Part shown: in pieces, positions 20,333-29,255 of the stretch | Position numbering within the stretch: the stretch's first letter is position 1 | Layout of the letters: each line of letters begins with the position of its first letter | Origin: Mycobacterium sp. 852002-40037_SCH5390672 | Lineage (GTDB): Bacteria; Actinomycetota; Actinomycetes; Mycobacteriales; Mycobacteriaceae | NCBI RefSeq assembly: GCF_001665875.1 | Contig: NZ_LZTA01000069.1 | Location: forward strand, 62,001-126,000 | Direction of reading: 5' to 3' | Length of the DNA stretch: 64,000 nt | Position numbers and translations under genes: made by a program | The notes under the pieces: generated by a model | Databases searched by the model: none | Told to the model about the DNA's origin: nothing | What the model saw: only the letters and a program-made list of their open reading frames with translations

Positions 20333-20518
20333 CTAGACCGACGGAGCTGTTTCCAACTTCGCCGAGTCGGCGAGAATGGCCCGCAGCGTGCGCCGGCACC
20401 GACCGCAGTCACCGCCTGCACCACAGGCGGCGGCGATCTCCTTGGAGGTCGATGCGCCTTGGGCGACGACGTCGCACACGGTCTGGTTGGTAGCCCCAAC
20501 ACAGAGGCACACGTACAT
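20333..20518 (-). CDS. bfd: Bacterioferritin-associated ferredoxin Bfd-like [2Fe-2S] protein
   Basis: A 61-residue BFD-like [2Fe-2S] protein. Four Cys ligands are visible: C4 and C6 in YVCLCVG, C38 and C41 in GDCGRCRR. In Gammaproteobacteria, Bfd docks on bacterioferritin and supplies electrons to release stored iron. It is divergent from bfrA across a 337-bp region with two IdeR-like boxes, so iron storage and release genes share a control region. Confidence 0.9.
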   Translation of the reverse strand: MYVCLCVGATNQTVCDVVAQGASTSKEIAAACGAGGDCGRCRRTLRAILADSAKLETAPSV

Positions 20519-20647
20519 CAGCGCACCTCCTGCACGTCCGCGTCCCCTTCGTCGAAAGCTCGGTCAAGCGTCTGCGATTCGTCCCCGACTCCGGCGTTCC
20601 CAGTCCTCGGGCACCATGGTGATGAGGCCGAATACCCATGCCGCGTA

Positions 20648-20666
20648 TTAGTGGAGTCTAACCTAA
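20648..20666. promoter_or_regulatory. IdeR-like iron box 1
   Basis: TTAGTGGAGTCTAACCTAA matches the 19-bp IdeR consensus TTAGGTTAGGCTAACCTAA at 15 of 19 positions, with a perfect right half. It lies 130 bp upstream of bfd and 190 bp upstream of bfrA. IdeR binding to tandem boxes upstream of bfrA and activation by iron are established in M. tuberculosis. Confidence 0.82.
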
Positions 20667-20671
20667 GTCCG

Positions 20672-20690
20672 TTAGCCCAGTCTAACCTAA
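20672..20690. promoter_or_regulatory. IdeR-like iron box 2
   Basis: TTAGCCCAGTCTAACCTAA matches the IdeR consensus at 15 of 19 positions. Its start is 24 bp from that of box 1, so the two dimers would bind about two helical turns apart. The remainder of the 20519-20855 gap shows no further gene; it holds the bfd and bfrA promoters. Confidence 0.82.
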
Positions 20691-20855
20691 CCAAGGGGTG
20701 ACTTACTTCACTCCGGGGTCCACTGAGCGCAGCCAAACCTTGCTGGAACATTCCCAGCGGCCGTGGCAAAGTGCTGCTACAGCCCAGTTTCTGCGCTTCA
20801 ACCAGCGCACCCGCTGCGGCCGCACACGACAGCCGCTCACACCATAGGAGTGACA

Positions 20856-21335
20856 ATGCAAGGGGATCCGGAAGTTTTGCGTCTGCTCAACGAGCAGTTG
20901 ACCAGCGAGCTCACCGCGATCAACCAATACTTCCTGCACTCCAAAATGCAGGACAACTGGGGTTTCACCGAGTTAGCTGGGCACACTCGCGCCGAGTCCT
21001 TCGACGAGATGCGACACGCCGAGGCGATCACCGACCGCATCCTGCTGCTGGACGGGTTGCCGAACTACCAGCGCCTCTTCTCGCTGCGCATCGGCCAGAC
21101 GCTGCGCGAGCAGTTCGAGGCCGACCTCGCCATCGAATACGAGGTGATGGATCGGCTCAAGCCTGCGATCATCCTGTGCCGGGAGAAGCAGGATTCCACC
21201 ACCGCGAACCTTTTCGAGAGCATCGTGGCCGACGAGGAAACCCACATCGACTACCTCGAGACCCAGCTCGAGTTGATGGACAAGCTGGGCGTGGAGCTGT
21301 ACTCGGCCCAGTGCGTGTCGCGGCCACCCAGCTGA
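20856..21335 (+). CDS. bfrA: Bacterioferritin BfrA
   Basis: A 159-residue haem-containing bacterioferritin, the length of the M. tuberculosis protein. The di-iron ferroxidase residues E18, Y25, E51 and H54 are present (SELTAINQYF, DEMRHAE) and M52 is the haem ligand. Later ligands are in IEYEVMDRL and ADEETHIDYLE. ATG 20856 is preceded by TAGGAGTGACA, a good ribosome binding site. Twenty-four subunits form an iron-storing shell in the cytoplasm. Confidence 0.97.
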   Translation: MQGDPEVLRLLNEQLTSELTAINQYFLHSKMQDNWGFTELAGHTRAESFDEMRHAEAITDRILLLDGLPNYQRLFSLRIGQTLREQFEADLAIEYEVMDRLKPAIILCREKQDSTTANLFESIVADEETHIDYLETQLELMDKLGVELYSAQCVSRPPS

Positions 21336-21372
21336 CCCGACCGGCGCCGAAGTAGGTAACGTCGGCGAAGGT

Positions 21373-23442
21373 ATGACGAGCTCGAGGGCAGTGGCCCAAA
21401 CAAGGCCGGCTTCCGGTGCCGCATCCGGCGGCGAGCTGATCAGCCCGCAACGACGCAATCTGATCTTCATCGCGATCGTGCTCGGCATGCTGCTCGCGGC
21501 GCTGGATCAGACCATCGTCGCGACCGCACTGCCGACCATCGTCGCCAACCTGGGCGACGCGGGCCATCAGTCCTGGGTCGTCACCAGCTACCTGCTCGCG
21601 TCGACCATTGTCACCGCGCTGGTCGGCAAGCTCGGCGACGTGTTCGGCCGCAAACGCGTATTCCAAACCGCCGTAATCTTTTTCGTCGTCGGCTCGATAT
21701 TGTGCGGACTGGCCCAGTCGATGGCCATGCTGGTGGGAGCGCGCGCCCTGCAAGGGATCGGCGGTGGCGCGATCACCGTCACGGCCAGTGCGCTGATCGG
21801 TGAGGTCGTTCCGCTGCGGGAACGGGGCCGATATCAGGGCATCCTCGGGGCGGTCTTCGGCGTCACCACCGTCATCGGTCCGCTGCTGGGTGGCTATTTC
21901 ACCGACTACCTGACCTGGCGCTGGGCCTTCTGGGTCAACGTGCCGATCTCGGTGGTGGTCATCTTCGTTGCCGCAGCGGCGATTCCCGCACTGACCGCGT
22001 CCGCCAAGCCGGCCATCGACTACGCCGGGATAACGTTCGTGGGTCTTGGTGCCGCGGGCCTGACGCTGGCCACCAGTTGGGGCGGCACGCTCTACCCGTG
22101 GGGATCGCCGACGATCATCGGCCTGTTCGTCGGCGCCGTGGTGGCGCTGGGCGCGTTTGTGGTGGTGGAACGTCGCGCCACCGAACCGATCCTGCCGATT
22201 CGTTTATTCGGCAGCCCGGTGTTCACCGTGTGCTGCGTGCTGTCCTTCGTCGTGGGCTTCGCCATGCTGGGCGCAATGACCTTCCTGCCGACCTATATGC
22301 AGTACGTCAACGGTGTTTCGGCAACCACTTCGGGTCTGCGCACCCTGCCCATGGTGCTCGGAATGCTGGTCACCTCGACCGGCAGCGGCACGATCGTCGG
22401 CCGGACCGGCCGCTACAAGATCTTTCCGGTGGCCGGTACCGCGCTGATGGCGCTGGCCTTCTTGCTGATGTCGCGGATGGAGCCGTCCACCTCCGCCCTG
22501 ATCCAGTCGCTGTACCTGGTGATCCTGGGCGCCGGCATCGGATTATCCATGCAGGTGCTGATTCTCATCGTGCAGAACACGTCCAACTTCGAAGACCTCG
22601 GTGTCGCCACATCGGGCGTGACGTTCTTCCGGACCATCGGAAGTTCGTTCGGCGCGGCCATTTTCGGCTCGTTGTTCGTGAACTTCCTCAACCGCCGAAT
22701 CGGTCCGGCCCTCGCGGCCAGCGGCGCGCCGCCCAGCGCGGTCAGTTCGCCCGGCGCGCTGCATCGGCAACCTCATGACGTGGCCGCCCCCATTGTGGCG
22801 GCCTATGCCGAGTCGCTCACCCAGGTGTTCCTTTGGGCGGCGCCGGTCGCCCTGGTCGGATTCGTACTGGCACTGTTCCTGCGCGAGATCCCGCTGCGGG
22901 ATATTCACGACAGCACAGTCGATCTCGGCGATGCGTTTGGAATGCCGACGACCGAGACGCCCGACCAGATGCTGGAGAACGCGATCGCGCGGATGTTGCG
23001 CGGCGAAACCGGTATGCGGCTGCGCAGCATCGCGATGCGACCCGATTGCCGGCTCGACGTCGCCGGGCTGTGGGGAGTCTTGCGGATCAACCGCTACACA
23101 CAGATGTACGGGACCGCCCGGCTCACCGACATGGCCGACTATCTACGGGTACCGTTCGAGGTTCTCGAGCCCACCTTCGTGCGCCTGGTGTCCACCGGTT
23201 ACGCGCAGCGCGACGGTGAGCAGATGTGGCTCACCCCGGCCGGGGCACAACAAGTCGGATACGTGCACTCGCTGCTGTTGGCCTGGCTCGTCGACAAGCT
23301 CGCCCGGTCACCGGGCTTCGAGGGCCGTCCGGACCGCCGCGCGGTGGAGGCCGCGCTGGAACGCGTCGCGCATCGAGTTCTGGCCCAACGTGATTGGCAT
23401 GACGAGCAGCCAACCATGGCGATCCCGTCGGCGGCCCGCTAG
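21373..23442 (+). CDS. MFS DHA2-family drug exporter with C-terminal winged-helix-like extension (Rv1877-like)
   Basis: A 689-residue protein. The first 510 residues form a 14-helix DHA2 (EmrB/QacA) transporter: ALDQTIVATALPTIVANLG in helix 1, motif A GKLGDVFGRKRVFQ, and antiporter motif C VTTVIGPLLGGYF. A cytosolic tail of about 170 residues follows, with the helix-rich segment MADYLRVPFEVLEPTFVRLVSTGYAQRDGEQMWLTPAGAQ... that looks like a MarR-type winged helix. Proton-driven drug export at the inner membrane is expected; the tail may sense or regulate. Length and position fit Rv1877. Confidence 0.92.
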   Translation: MTSSRAVAQTRPASGAASGGELISPQRRNLIFIAIVLGMLLAALDQTIVATALPTIVANLGDAGHQSWVVTSYLLASTIVTALVGKLGDVFGRKRVFQTAVIFFVVGSILCGLAQSMAMLVGARALQGIGGGAITVTASALIGEVVPLRERGRYQGILGAVFGVTTVIGPLLGGYFTDYLTWRWAFWVNVPISVVVIFVAAAAIPALTASAKPAIDYAGITFVGLGAAGLTLATSWGGTLYPWGSPTIIGLFVGAVVALGAFVVVERRATEPILPIRLFGSPVFTVCCVLSFVVGFAMLGAMTFLPTYMQYVNGVSATTSGLRTLPMVLGMLVTSTGSGTIVGRTGRYKIFPVAGTALMALAFLLMSRMEPSTSALIQSLYLVILGAGIGLSMQVLILIVQNTSNFEDLGVATSGVTFFRTIGSSFGAAIFGSLFVNFLNRRIGPALAASGAPPSAVSSPGALHRQPHDVAAPIVAAYAESLTQVFLWAAPVALVGFVLALFLREIPLRDIHDSTVDLGDAFGMPTTETPDQMLENAIARMLRGETGMRLRSIAMRPDCRLDVAGLWGVLRINRYTQMYGTARLTDMADYLRVPFEVLEPTFVRLVSTGYAQRDGEQMWLTPAGAQQVGYVHSLLLAWLVDKLARSPGFEGRPDRRAVEAALERVAHRVLAQRDWHDEQPTMAIPSAAR

Positions 23443-23507
23443 CCGGTGCCGATACTCATTCGCCGGCATCGCCAACCCGGGTGATGACGCGGGCGTACCA
23501 TCACGCC

Positions 23508-24002
23508 ATGAGCCGAATCGGAACATTTGCTGACGACGACCTGGCCGGCTGGTTTGCGAAATCTCCGGACATCGGCGGCGCCCTGGGCGGTTTCAGCCAG
23601 GCGGTCTACTCGAAGAACCGACTGCCCTTGCGCACCCGCGAACTGGCCCGCGCCGTGATCGCCCACCACAACGAATGCGTCGTGTGCGTCAACACCCGCG
23701 ATGAAGACGGACCCGCCGCAGGTGTCGACGAGGAGTTGTACGACCACGTCCACGAGTGGCGCACCTGGCCGGGTTACAGCGAACAGGAGCGCCTGGCCGC
23801 CGAGTTCGCCGATCGCTTCGCTACCGAGCACACCGCACTGCGCGACGACGAAAACTTCTGGAGCCGGTGCGCCGAACACTTCTCCGATGAGTTGCTGGCC
23901 GACCTGGCCCTGTCCTGCGCGCTGTGGGTCGGCATGGGTCGAGTGCTGCGGACGCTGGACATCGGCCAAGCCTGCAAACTCACCATTCCCAGCCGCGCCT
24001 AG
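23508..24002 (+). CDS. Carboxymuconolactone decarboxylase/AhpD-like family protein
   Basis: A 164-residue AhpD-fold protein. The redox-type motif ECVVCVNTR holds CxxC but the downstream His of AhpD is absent (CVVCVNTRDEDG). The preceding helix LPLRTRELARAVIAHHN is typical of CMD proteins. ATG 23508 (MSRIGTFADDDL) is preferred to GTG 23481. It follows the exporter by 65 bp on the same strand. Peroxidase-type or CMD activity is inferred. Confidence 0.82.
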   Translation: MSRIGTFADDDLAGWFAKSPDIGGALGGFSQAVYSKNRLPLRTRELARAVIAHHNECVVCVNTRDEDGPAAGVDEELYDHVHEWRTWPGYSEQERLAAEFADRFATEHTALRDDENFWSRCAEHFSDELLADLALSCALWVGMGRVLRTLDIGQACKLTIPSRA

Positions 24003-24103
24003 TTTTTCCCACCCCGGGCAACCGGCGATGACGCGCGTCCCGGGCACAAATGGTGGCGCGGTGATGTTGCGGTAGGAGTGAGAGGACGCAGAGGGAGGCG
24101 CCA

Positions 24104-24994
24104 GTGAAGATTCGCTTCGGCGTCGGCCTGGGTGCGGATACCGCGCCGGAGCAACTGGCCGGCATCGTCGATCACCTCGAGGCCAACGGGGTCGACTCGC
24201 TGTGGTTTTCCGAACTGGTGTATTCCCCGGCGGTCGATCCGGTGGTCGGCATGGCATATGCACTGGCGCGGACGACCCGGTTGAAGGTGGGCACGTCGGT
24301 GGCCGTGCTCCCGGGCCGGCATCCGGTGTTGGTGGCAAAGCAGTTGGCGTCCTTGGCGGCCGTCGCGCCCAAGCGCGTCCTTCCCGTCTTCGGTTTGCGC
24401 TCGGCGATACCGGCCGAACGCGAGGTGTTCGTGGTCCCCGACGGCGAGCGCGCGGCTGTGTTCGACGAGTCGCTGCGGCTGCTGCGCGCGGCACTGGTCG
24501 AGGAGTCGGCCACGTTCACCGGGCGGTATTTCAGCGTCACCGATGTGGCCGTAGCCCCGAGACCGACGCCGCCACTGGACATCTGGGTGGGTGGTTCGGC
24601 GCCGGCGGCGTTTCGGCGGATCGGCACGCTGGGCGACGGCTGGCTGGGCAGTTTCCTCACCCCGGCGGAGGCGCGGGCGGGGCGCGAAGCGATCGAGCGG
24701 GCCGCGACGCGAGCCGGCCGCAGCATTGAGCCGGACCACTTCGGCATCTCATTGGCCGTGGGGGAAGGGGCCGACGGCGAATTGCCCTCCGAGTTGGCCG
24801 CGGCGGTGCGCCGGCGTCGGCCGGACCGTGACCCCGGCGAGCTGATCGCCGCCGGGTGGGATCAGCTGCACCGACAACTGGATGCCTACATCGAGGCGGG
24901 ATTGACGAAGTTCGTCATCCGGCCGGTGGGTACAGCACCGGTGGACACCTTCCTCGATCGATTCGTCACCGAACTCGTAGGCCGGCAGAACTGA
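24104..24994 (+). CDS. LLM-class F420-dependent oxidoreductase
   Basis: A 296-residue luciferase-like TIM-barrel protein (MKIRFGVGLGADTAPEQ, GVDSLWFSELVYSP, ARTTRLKVGTSVAVLPGRHPV, RYFSVTDV, WVGGSAPAAFRRIGTLGDGWLG). Such actinobacterial proteins use F420 for hydride transfer. It is preceded by GAGGGAGGCGCC. It lies 59 bp before glnA3 and may share its transcript. The substrate is unknown. Confidence 0.9.
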   Translation: MKIRFGVGLGADTAPEQLAGIVDHLEANGVDSLWFSELVYSPAVDPVVGMAYALARTTRLKVGTSVAVLPGRHPVLVAKQLASLAAVAPKRVLPVFGLRSAIPAEREVFVVPDGERAAVFDESLRLLRAALVEESATFTGRYFSVTDVAVAPRPTPPLDIWVGGSAPAAFRRIGTLGDGWLGSFLTPAEARAGREAIERAATRAGRSIEPDHFGISLAVGEGADGELPSELAAAVRRRRPDRDPGELIAAGWDQLHRQLDAYIEAGLTKFVIRPVGTAPVDTFLDRFVTELVGRQN

Positions 24995-25053
24995 GGGTAC
25001 GGGTGACGCCGTTTGCCGTACGGGGGCAGCTCGAGGTCAGGAGAATGGCTGCC

Positions 25054-26406
25054 ATGACCGGCACACCGCCTGCCGCCGCGGCGATTACCCAGCTGGAGGC
25101 AGAGGGCGTCGACACGGTCATCGGCACCGTGGTGAATCCCGCCGGGCTCACCCTGGCCAAGACCGTTCCGATCCGGCGCACCGACACGTTCGCCGATCCC
25201 GGTCTAGGGGCCGGCCCGTCCTGGCACGCGTTCGCCATCGATCAGACCGGCATCGCCTTCACCGGGGATGTGGGCGTCGTGGGGGACCAACGTCTTCGTA
25301 TCGATCTGTCCGCGTTGCGCATCGTCGGTGACGGTCTGGCGTGGGCACCCGCCGCATTTTTCTCTCAGGACGGCACACCGGTGCCCGCCTGCAGCCGGGG
25401 AACGCTGGGGCGGATCGAGACCGCGCTCACCGAAGCCGGCATCGACGCCGCGATCGGGCACGAAATCGAATTCCTTCTGGTGGGCCCGTACGGGGGCCGG
25501 CTGCCGTCGACGTTGTGGGCGCAGTACGGCCTGGCCGGCGTGCTGGAGCACGAAGCCTTCGTGCGCGATGTGATCGGGTCGGCGACGGGAGCCGGCATCG
25601 CGATCGAGCAGTTCCACCCCGAGTACGGCGCCAACCAGTTCGAGATCTCGCTGTCACCGCAACCCCCGGTGGCCGCCGCCGATCAGCTGATACTGATGCG
25701 GCTCATCATCGGCCGCACCGCGCGTCGTCACGGACTACGCATCAGCTTGTCGCCCGCACCCTTTGCCGACGGCGTCGGATCCGGCGCGCACCAACACTTT
25801 TCGCTGGCGACGCCAGAAGGTCCGCTGTTCTCCGACGGCGCCGGGACCCAGGGCATGACGGCGGACGGGGCGAGCGCGGTAGCGGGCGTGGTTCACGGGC
25901 TACCGGAAGCCCAAGGCATACTGTGCGGGTCGATCGTCTCCGGTTTGCGGATGCGACCCGGCAATTGGGCGGGCGCCTATGCGTGCTGGGGCACCGAAAA
26001 TCGCGAGGCGGCAGTGCGATTCGTCACCGGCGGGCCCGCAAATCCGCGCGGCGGCAATGTCGAAGTGAAAATCGTTGACCCTTCCGCGAACCCGTACCTG
26101 GCATCGGCGGCCATCCTCGGCCTGGCCCTGGACGGAATCAAGTGCCAGGCAAAGCTGCCGCCGGAGATCACGATCGACCCGGCGGTGCTGTCCGATTCCG
26201 ACCGTGAGCGCGACGGTGTCGTGCGCCTGACCGATTCACAGGCTGAAGTGATTGCGGCACTCGACGCTTCGGAGGCGATGCGCCGCCTCCTGGGTGATCC
26301 GACGGTCGACATGGTGGTCGCGGTTCGCCGCCTGGAGCAGGAGCGCTACGGCGACCTGGCGCCCGAGCAGCTGGCGGACAAATTCCGCATGGCCTGGAGT
26401 CTGTGA
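25054..26406 (+). CDS. glnA3: Glutamine synthetase-like GlnA3
   Basis: A 450-residue glutamine synthetase family protein, the length of Rv1878. The catalytic domain shows ATP/Glu-site motifs GHEIEFLLVGP, EQFHPEYGANQFEISLSP, GVGSGAHQHFSL and VEVKIVDPSANPYLASAAILG. Members outside GlnA1 in mycobacteria and Streptomyces have poor glutamine synthesis and can act on polyamines or other amines. ATG 25054 sits 10 bp after AGGAG; ATG 25045 in frame is too close to it. The amidohydrolase gene begins 10 bp after the stop, suggesting one operon. Confidence 0.93.
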   Translation: MTGTPPAAAAITQLEAEGVDTVIGTVVNPAGLTLAKTVPIRRTDTFADPGLGAGPSWHAFAIDQTGIAFTGDVGVVGDQRLRIDLSALRIVGDGLAWAPAAFFSQDGTPVPACSRGTLGRIETALTEAGIDAAIGHEIEFLLVGPYGGRLPSTLWAQYGLAGVLEHEAFVRDVIGSATGAGIAIEQFHPEYGANQFEISLSPQPPVAAADQLILMRLIIGRTARRHGLRISLSPAPFADGVGSGAHQHFSLATPEGPLFSDGAGTQGMTADGASAVAGVVHGLPEAQGILCGSIVSGLRMRPGNWAGAYACWGTENREAAVRFVTGGPANPRGGNVEVKIVDPSANPYLASAAILGLALDGIKCQAKLPPEITIDPAVLSDSDRERDGVVRLTDSQAEVIAALDASEAMRRLLGDPTVDMVVAVRRLEQERYGDLAPEQLADKFRMAWSL

Positions 26407-26416
26407 CGGGCTGGTT

Positions 26417-27532
26417 ATGGTCTCCGACACTCGCGTCCTGGCCCGGCACATCGGTGAAGTGGCGCTGATCGATCAGCATGTCCACGGTTGCTGGTTGACG
26501 CCCGGAGACCGGCATCGATTCGAGAACGCCCTCAATGAGGCCAACAGCGACCCCATAACCCATTCGGGTTTCGACTCGCAACTCGGGTTCGCCGTGCGCG
26601 CTCATTGTGCCCCCGTCCTCGGGCTGCCCAAACACGCTGGCCCACAAGACTATTGGGAGCGCCGTGGCCAGTTCAACGAGGACGAATTGGCGCGACTGTT
26701 CCTGACGGCCGCGGGCGTGAGCGACTGGCTGGTGGACACCGGGATCGGAGGTGGCGGGATCGCCGGAGTCGCGGATATGGGTCGGTTGTCCGGCGCTCAT
26801 GCGCGCGAGGTCGTTCGCCTCGAGGAGGTGGCCGAGCAGGCCGCGCAGGCGCCCGGTGACTATGCGACGGCTTTCGCGGAGATCCTGCACCGGCGGTCGG
26901 GCGGCGCCGTCGGCACCAAATCGATTCTGGCGTACCGGGGCGGGTTCGACGGCGACCTGAGCGAACCGTCGACGGCGGAGGTCGCCGAGGCCGCGAGCCG
27001 CTGGCGCGAGCGCGGCGGTGCCCGGTTGCGGGATCGCGTCCTGCTGCGTTTCGGTTTGTACCAGGCGCTGCGGCTGGGCAAGCCACTGCAGTTCCACGTC
27101 GGATTCGGCGACCGCGATTGTGATCTGCACAAGGCGAATCCGCTGCTGCTGCTCGATTTTCTACGCAAAGCGGCAGACGTCCCGATCGTGTTGTTGCACT
27201 GCTATCCCTACGAGCGTGAGGCCGGTTATCTGGCCCAAGCGTTCAACAACGTCTATGTCGACGGCGGTTTGAGCGTCAACCACTTGGGGGCGCGGTCACC
27301 GGCCTTCCTTGCGCGATTGCTGGAGATGGCGCCTTTTTCCAAGATCCTCTATTCATCCGATGGGTTCGGTCCGGCTGAACTGCACTTCCTCGGCGCGGTG
27401 TTGTGGCGCAGGGGTATTCACGGCGTATTGCGCGAATTTGTCGACAACGGCGACTGGAGCGAGCTGGAAGCCATCCGGGTGGTCGATCTGATCGCACGCG
27501 AGAACGCCACGCGCATCTACAAGCTCGGATGA
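26417..27532 (+). CDS. Amidohydrolase-superfamily protein (Rv1879-like)
   Basis: A 371-residue TIM-barrel amidohydrolase. Metal-binding residues are suggested by LIDQHVHGCW near the N-terminus, LQFHVGFGDRDCDLH, VLLHCYPYEREAGYLAQ and ILYSSDGFGPAELH (candidate Asp). Coupling to glnA3 suggests it hydrolyses a gamma-glutamyl amide or a related product, as has been proposed for similar GS-like/amidohydrolase pairs. The start is ATG 26417; longer in-frame versions would run into glnA3. Confidence 0.9.
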   Translation: MVSDTRVLARHIGEVALIDQHVHGCWLTPGDRHRFENALNEANSDPITHSGFDSQLGFAVRAHCAPVLGLPKHAGPQDYWERRGQFNEDELARLFLTAAGVSDWLVDTGIGGGGIAGVADMGRLSGAHAREVVRLEEVAEQAAQAPGDYATAFAEILHRRSGGAVGTKSILAYRGGFDGDLSEPSTAEVAEAASRWRERGGARLRDRVLLRFGLYQALRLGKPLQFHVGFGDRDCDLHKANPLLLLDFLRKAADVPIVLLHCYPYEREAGYLAQAFNNVYVDGGLSVNHLGARSPAFLARLLEMAPFSKILYSSDGFGPAELHFLGAVLWRRGIHGVLREFVDNGDWSELEAIRVVDLIARENATRIYKLG

Positions 27533-27649
27533 ACCGGCTCAGCGGACAATTTTCACAAATTCGGCTGTGGCTAATCGTCGGGGCGCATAGGCTTCGATCG
27601 ACGAATCGGGCAGCGTCACCAAACTGAGAGAACAAGGAGGTTTGGGCAG

Positions 27650-27898
27650 ATGTTGTCCCGTGCTGCGTTCGTCATCGCGGCCATCGTCACCGCCGCCTGC
27701 GCCTTGATGCCTTCGGCCTACTCGTCAAAGGGTTGCTACACCGCCAGTTCTGGTGACTGCGTGCCGTATCCGCAAAAGGGTGGCTCACAGCCGCAGGGAG
27801 CCACGGCCCAGTGCTCGGATGGAAGTTGGTCTTTCAGCGAGCACCCGCATGCCAGTGGGACCTGCCACGGTCACGGCGGCGTCCAGCAGTACTTGTAG
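27650..27898 (+). CDS. Small secreted DUF3761-type protein
   Basis: An 82-residue protein with a signal peptide (LSRAAFVIAAIVTAACALMPSA) and a short mature region with four Cys. The motif ATAQCSDGSWSFSEHPHAS followed by GTCHGHGGV is the DUF3761 signature. AAGGAGG upstream supports ATG 27650. Function unknown. A 250-bp gap follows it (27899-28148), which holds only a hairpin. Confidence 0.85.
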   Translation: MLSRAAFVIAAIVTAACALMPSAYSSKGCYTASSGDCVPYPQKGGSQPQGATAQCSDGSWSFSEHPHASGTCHGHGGVQQYL

Positions 27899-27931
27899 CC
27901 AAGACCTGTTGCAGTTTGTGCCGAGGGATCG

Positions 27932-27963
27932 CCGGAATGGTCTAAGAGGGGTGGCCATTCCGG
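27932..27963 (+). terminator. Hairpin terminator candidate after the DUF3761 gene
   Basis: Perfect 9-bp arms CCGGAATGG (27932-27940) and CCATTCCGG (27955-27963) enclose a 14-nt loop, 33 bp after the stop. No T-run follows. It separates this gene from the convergent Lrp-like gene. Confidence 0.55.
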
Positions 27964-28148
27964 GATTCCACGGCACCACGTCGAACCACTGGGTGACGTT
28001 GCGCAGCAAAGCAATCCGTGAGCGCTAGGTCCAGAGCACTAATGGTTCATGGTTCACTCCGAATCGACGACCCGGTGGGTTTTCTCACGTCGTTGAGAGG
28101 GAGTACAGATCTCGGGTCGTTCTGGCGCCGCGCACACTGAGCCGTGCC

Positions 28149-29129
28149 CTAGCCGGCGCGGATCAAGCGGCCGTGCGATATCAATGAGCCGACCTGTTTG
28201 AGCCGCTTACTGCGTACGCTGACGTCGTAGGCCTGGATATGGTCGACGGCGGCCAGGCGCTCGGCAAGATAGCTATAGAGGTGTCCGGCGTCGCGGCAGA
28301 TCACCACGACCATCAGGTTGGTGGGACCGCTGACCGCGGCGACTGAGGCGACCTCAGCGTGCTGCGCGATCTGCTCGGCCACCGACGCGAGGTGGCGCGG
28401 CATGGTCGATATCCAGATCATCGCGTTCAGCATGAATCCGAGCCGCTCCGGCAGTACGTCGAGGTCGTAGGCGATGGTGTCGGAAGCCTGCAGCGCGGCC
28501 AGCCGGCGCTTGACGCGTGCCGGTGACCACCCGGTGAGCCCGGCCAATGCGCTGTCGGAGACGCGGCCGTCGTCGGCCAGCGCATCCAGCAGCGGCTGAT
28601 CATCGGCCGTCGGCGCGCCGGGCCGATCGGGACGCGAATCCGTGGGCGGTTGCAGCGCGGTGATCTGGTCCCGATCCAGGACGTGTCCGTGGCCGGTCCA
28701 GTGCGCACCGGCCAATGAGCCGAATACATTGAGTACCAGGTTGATCCGCATGTCGAGCACCACCGATGTGCGGGGTAGACGGTGCAGCAGCCCGCCGCCG
28801 GCCTCGCCGATCGGGGCGCGGATGACACACACCAGTTCGGTGCCGCCCGACAATACGTTGGCGTGGGTGACCTCGGGCCGGCGGACCAGCGCCTCGGCCA
28901 GCCGGGGGAGGTCGCCGGGTTTGGCGTGCACGCGGACGGTCCATTGAGATTCGCCGTACACGCGCGGGTTCACCACGCCGATCACGCGGAGCACACCGTC
29001 GCGGCGCAGGGCGCGGTAGCGACGCGCGACAGTTTGCTCACCGACGCCGATGACCTCGGCGATACGCCGGAACGACGCCCGCGGTGCGAGCTGCAGCGCG
29101 TGCAGAATATGACCATCTAGCGCTTCCAT
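28149..29129 (-). CDS. Lrp/AsnC-family regulator with two tandem HTH-RAM units
   Basis: A 326-residue protein with a duplicated Lrp/AsnC layout. The first unit (about 1-150) starts LDGHILHALQLAPRASFRRIAEVIGVGEQTVARR; the second (about 180-326) starts PLLDALADDGRVSDSALAGLTGWSPARVKRR. Each HTH is followed by a ligand-binding RAM-like domain. Classical Lrp proteins carry one unit and are about 150 residues. It is divergent from the SDR/LLM pair across 126 bp and may control it. Confidence 0.88.
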   Translation of the reverse strand: MEALDGHILHALQLAPRASFRRIAEVIGVGEQTVARRYRALRRDGVLRVIGVVNPRVYGESQWTVRVHAKPGDLPRLAEALVRRPEVTHANVLSGGTELVCVIRAPIGEAGGGLLHRLPRTSVVLDMRINLVLNVFGSLAGAHWTGHGHVLDRDQITALQPPTDSRPDRPGAPTADDQPLLDALADDGRVSDSALAGLTGWSPARVKRRLAALQASDTIAYDLDVLPERLGFMLNAMIWISTMPRHLASVAEQIAQHAEVASVAAVSGPTNLMVVVICRDAGHLYSYLAERLAAVDHIQAYDVSVRSKRLKQVGSLISHGRLIRAG

Positions 29130-29255
29130 CCTGCGGAAAAAGCTACAGCCATCCCGGCCAGCTGTCCTGTTTTTGACGCCTAGAGGGGATTTCCTGGCCT
29201 AAATCATCGACACGACGGACGCTGGACACATCGTTTTCAGCATTGGAGGCAGACC

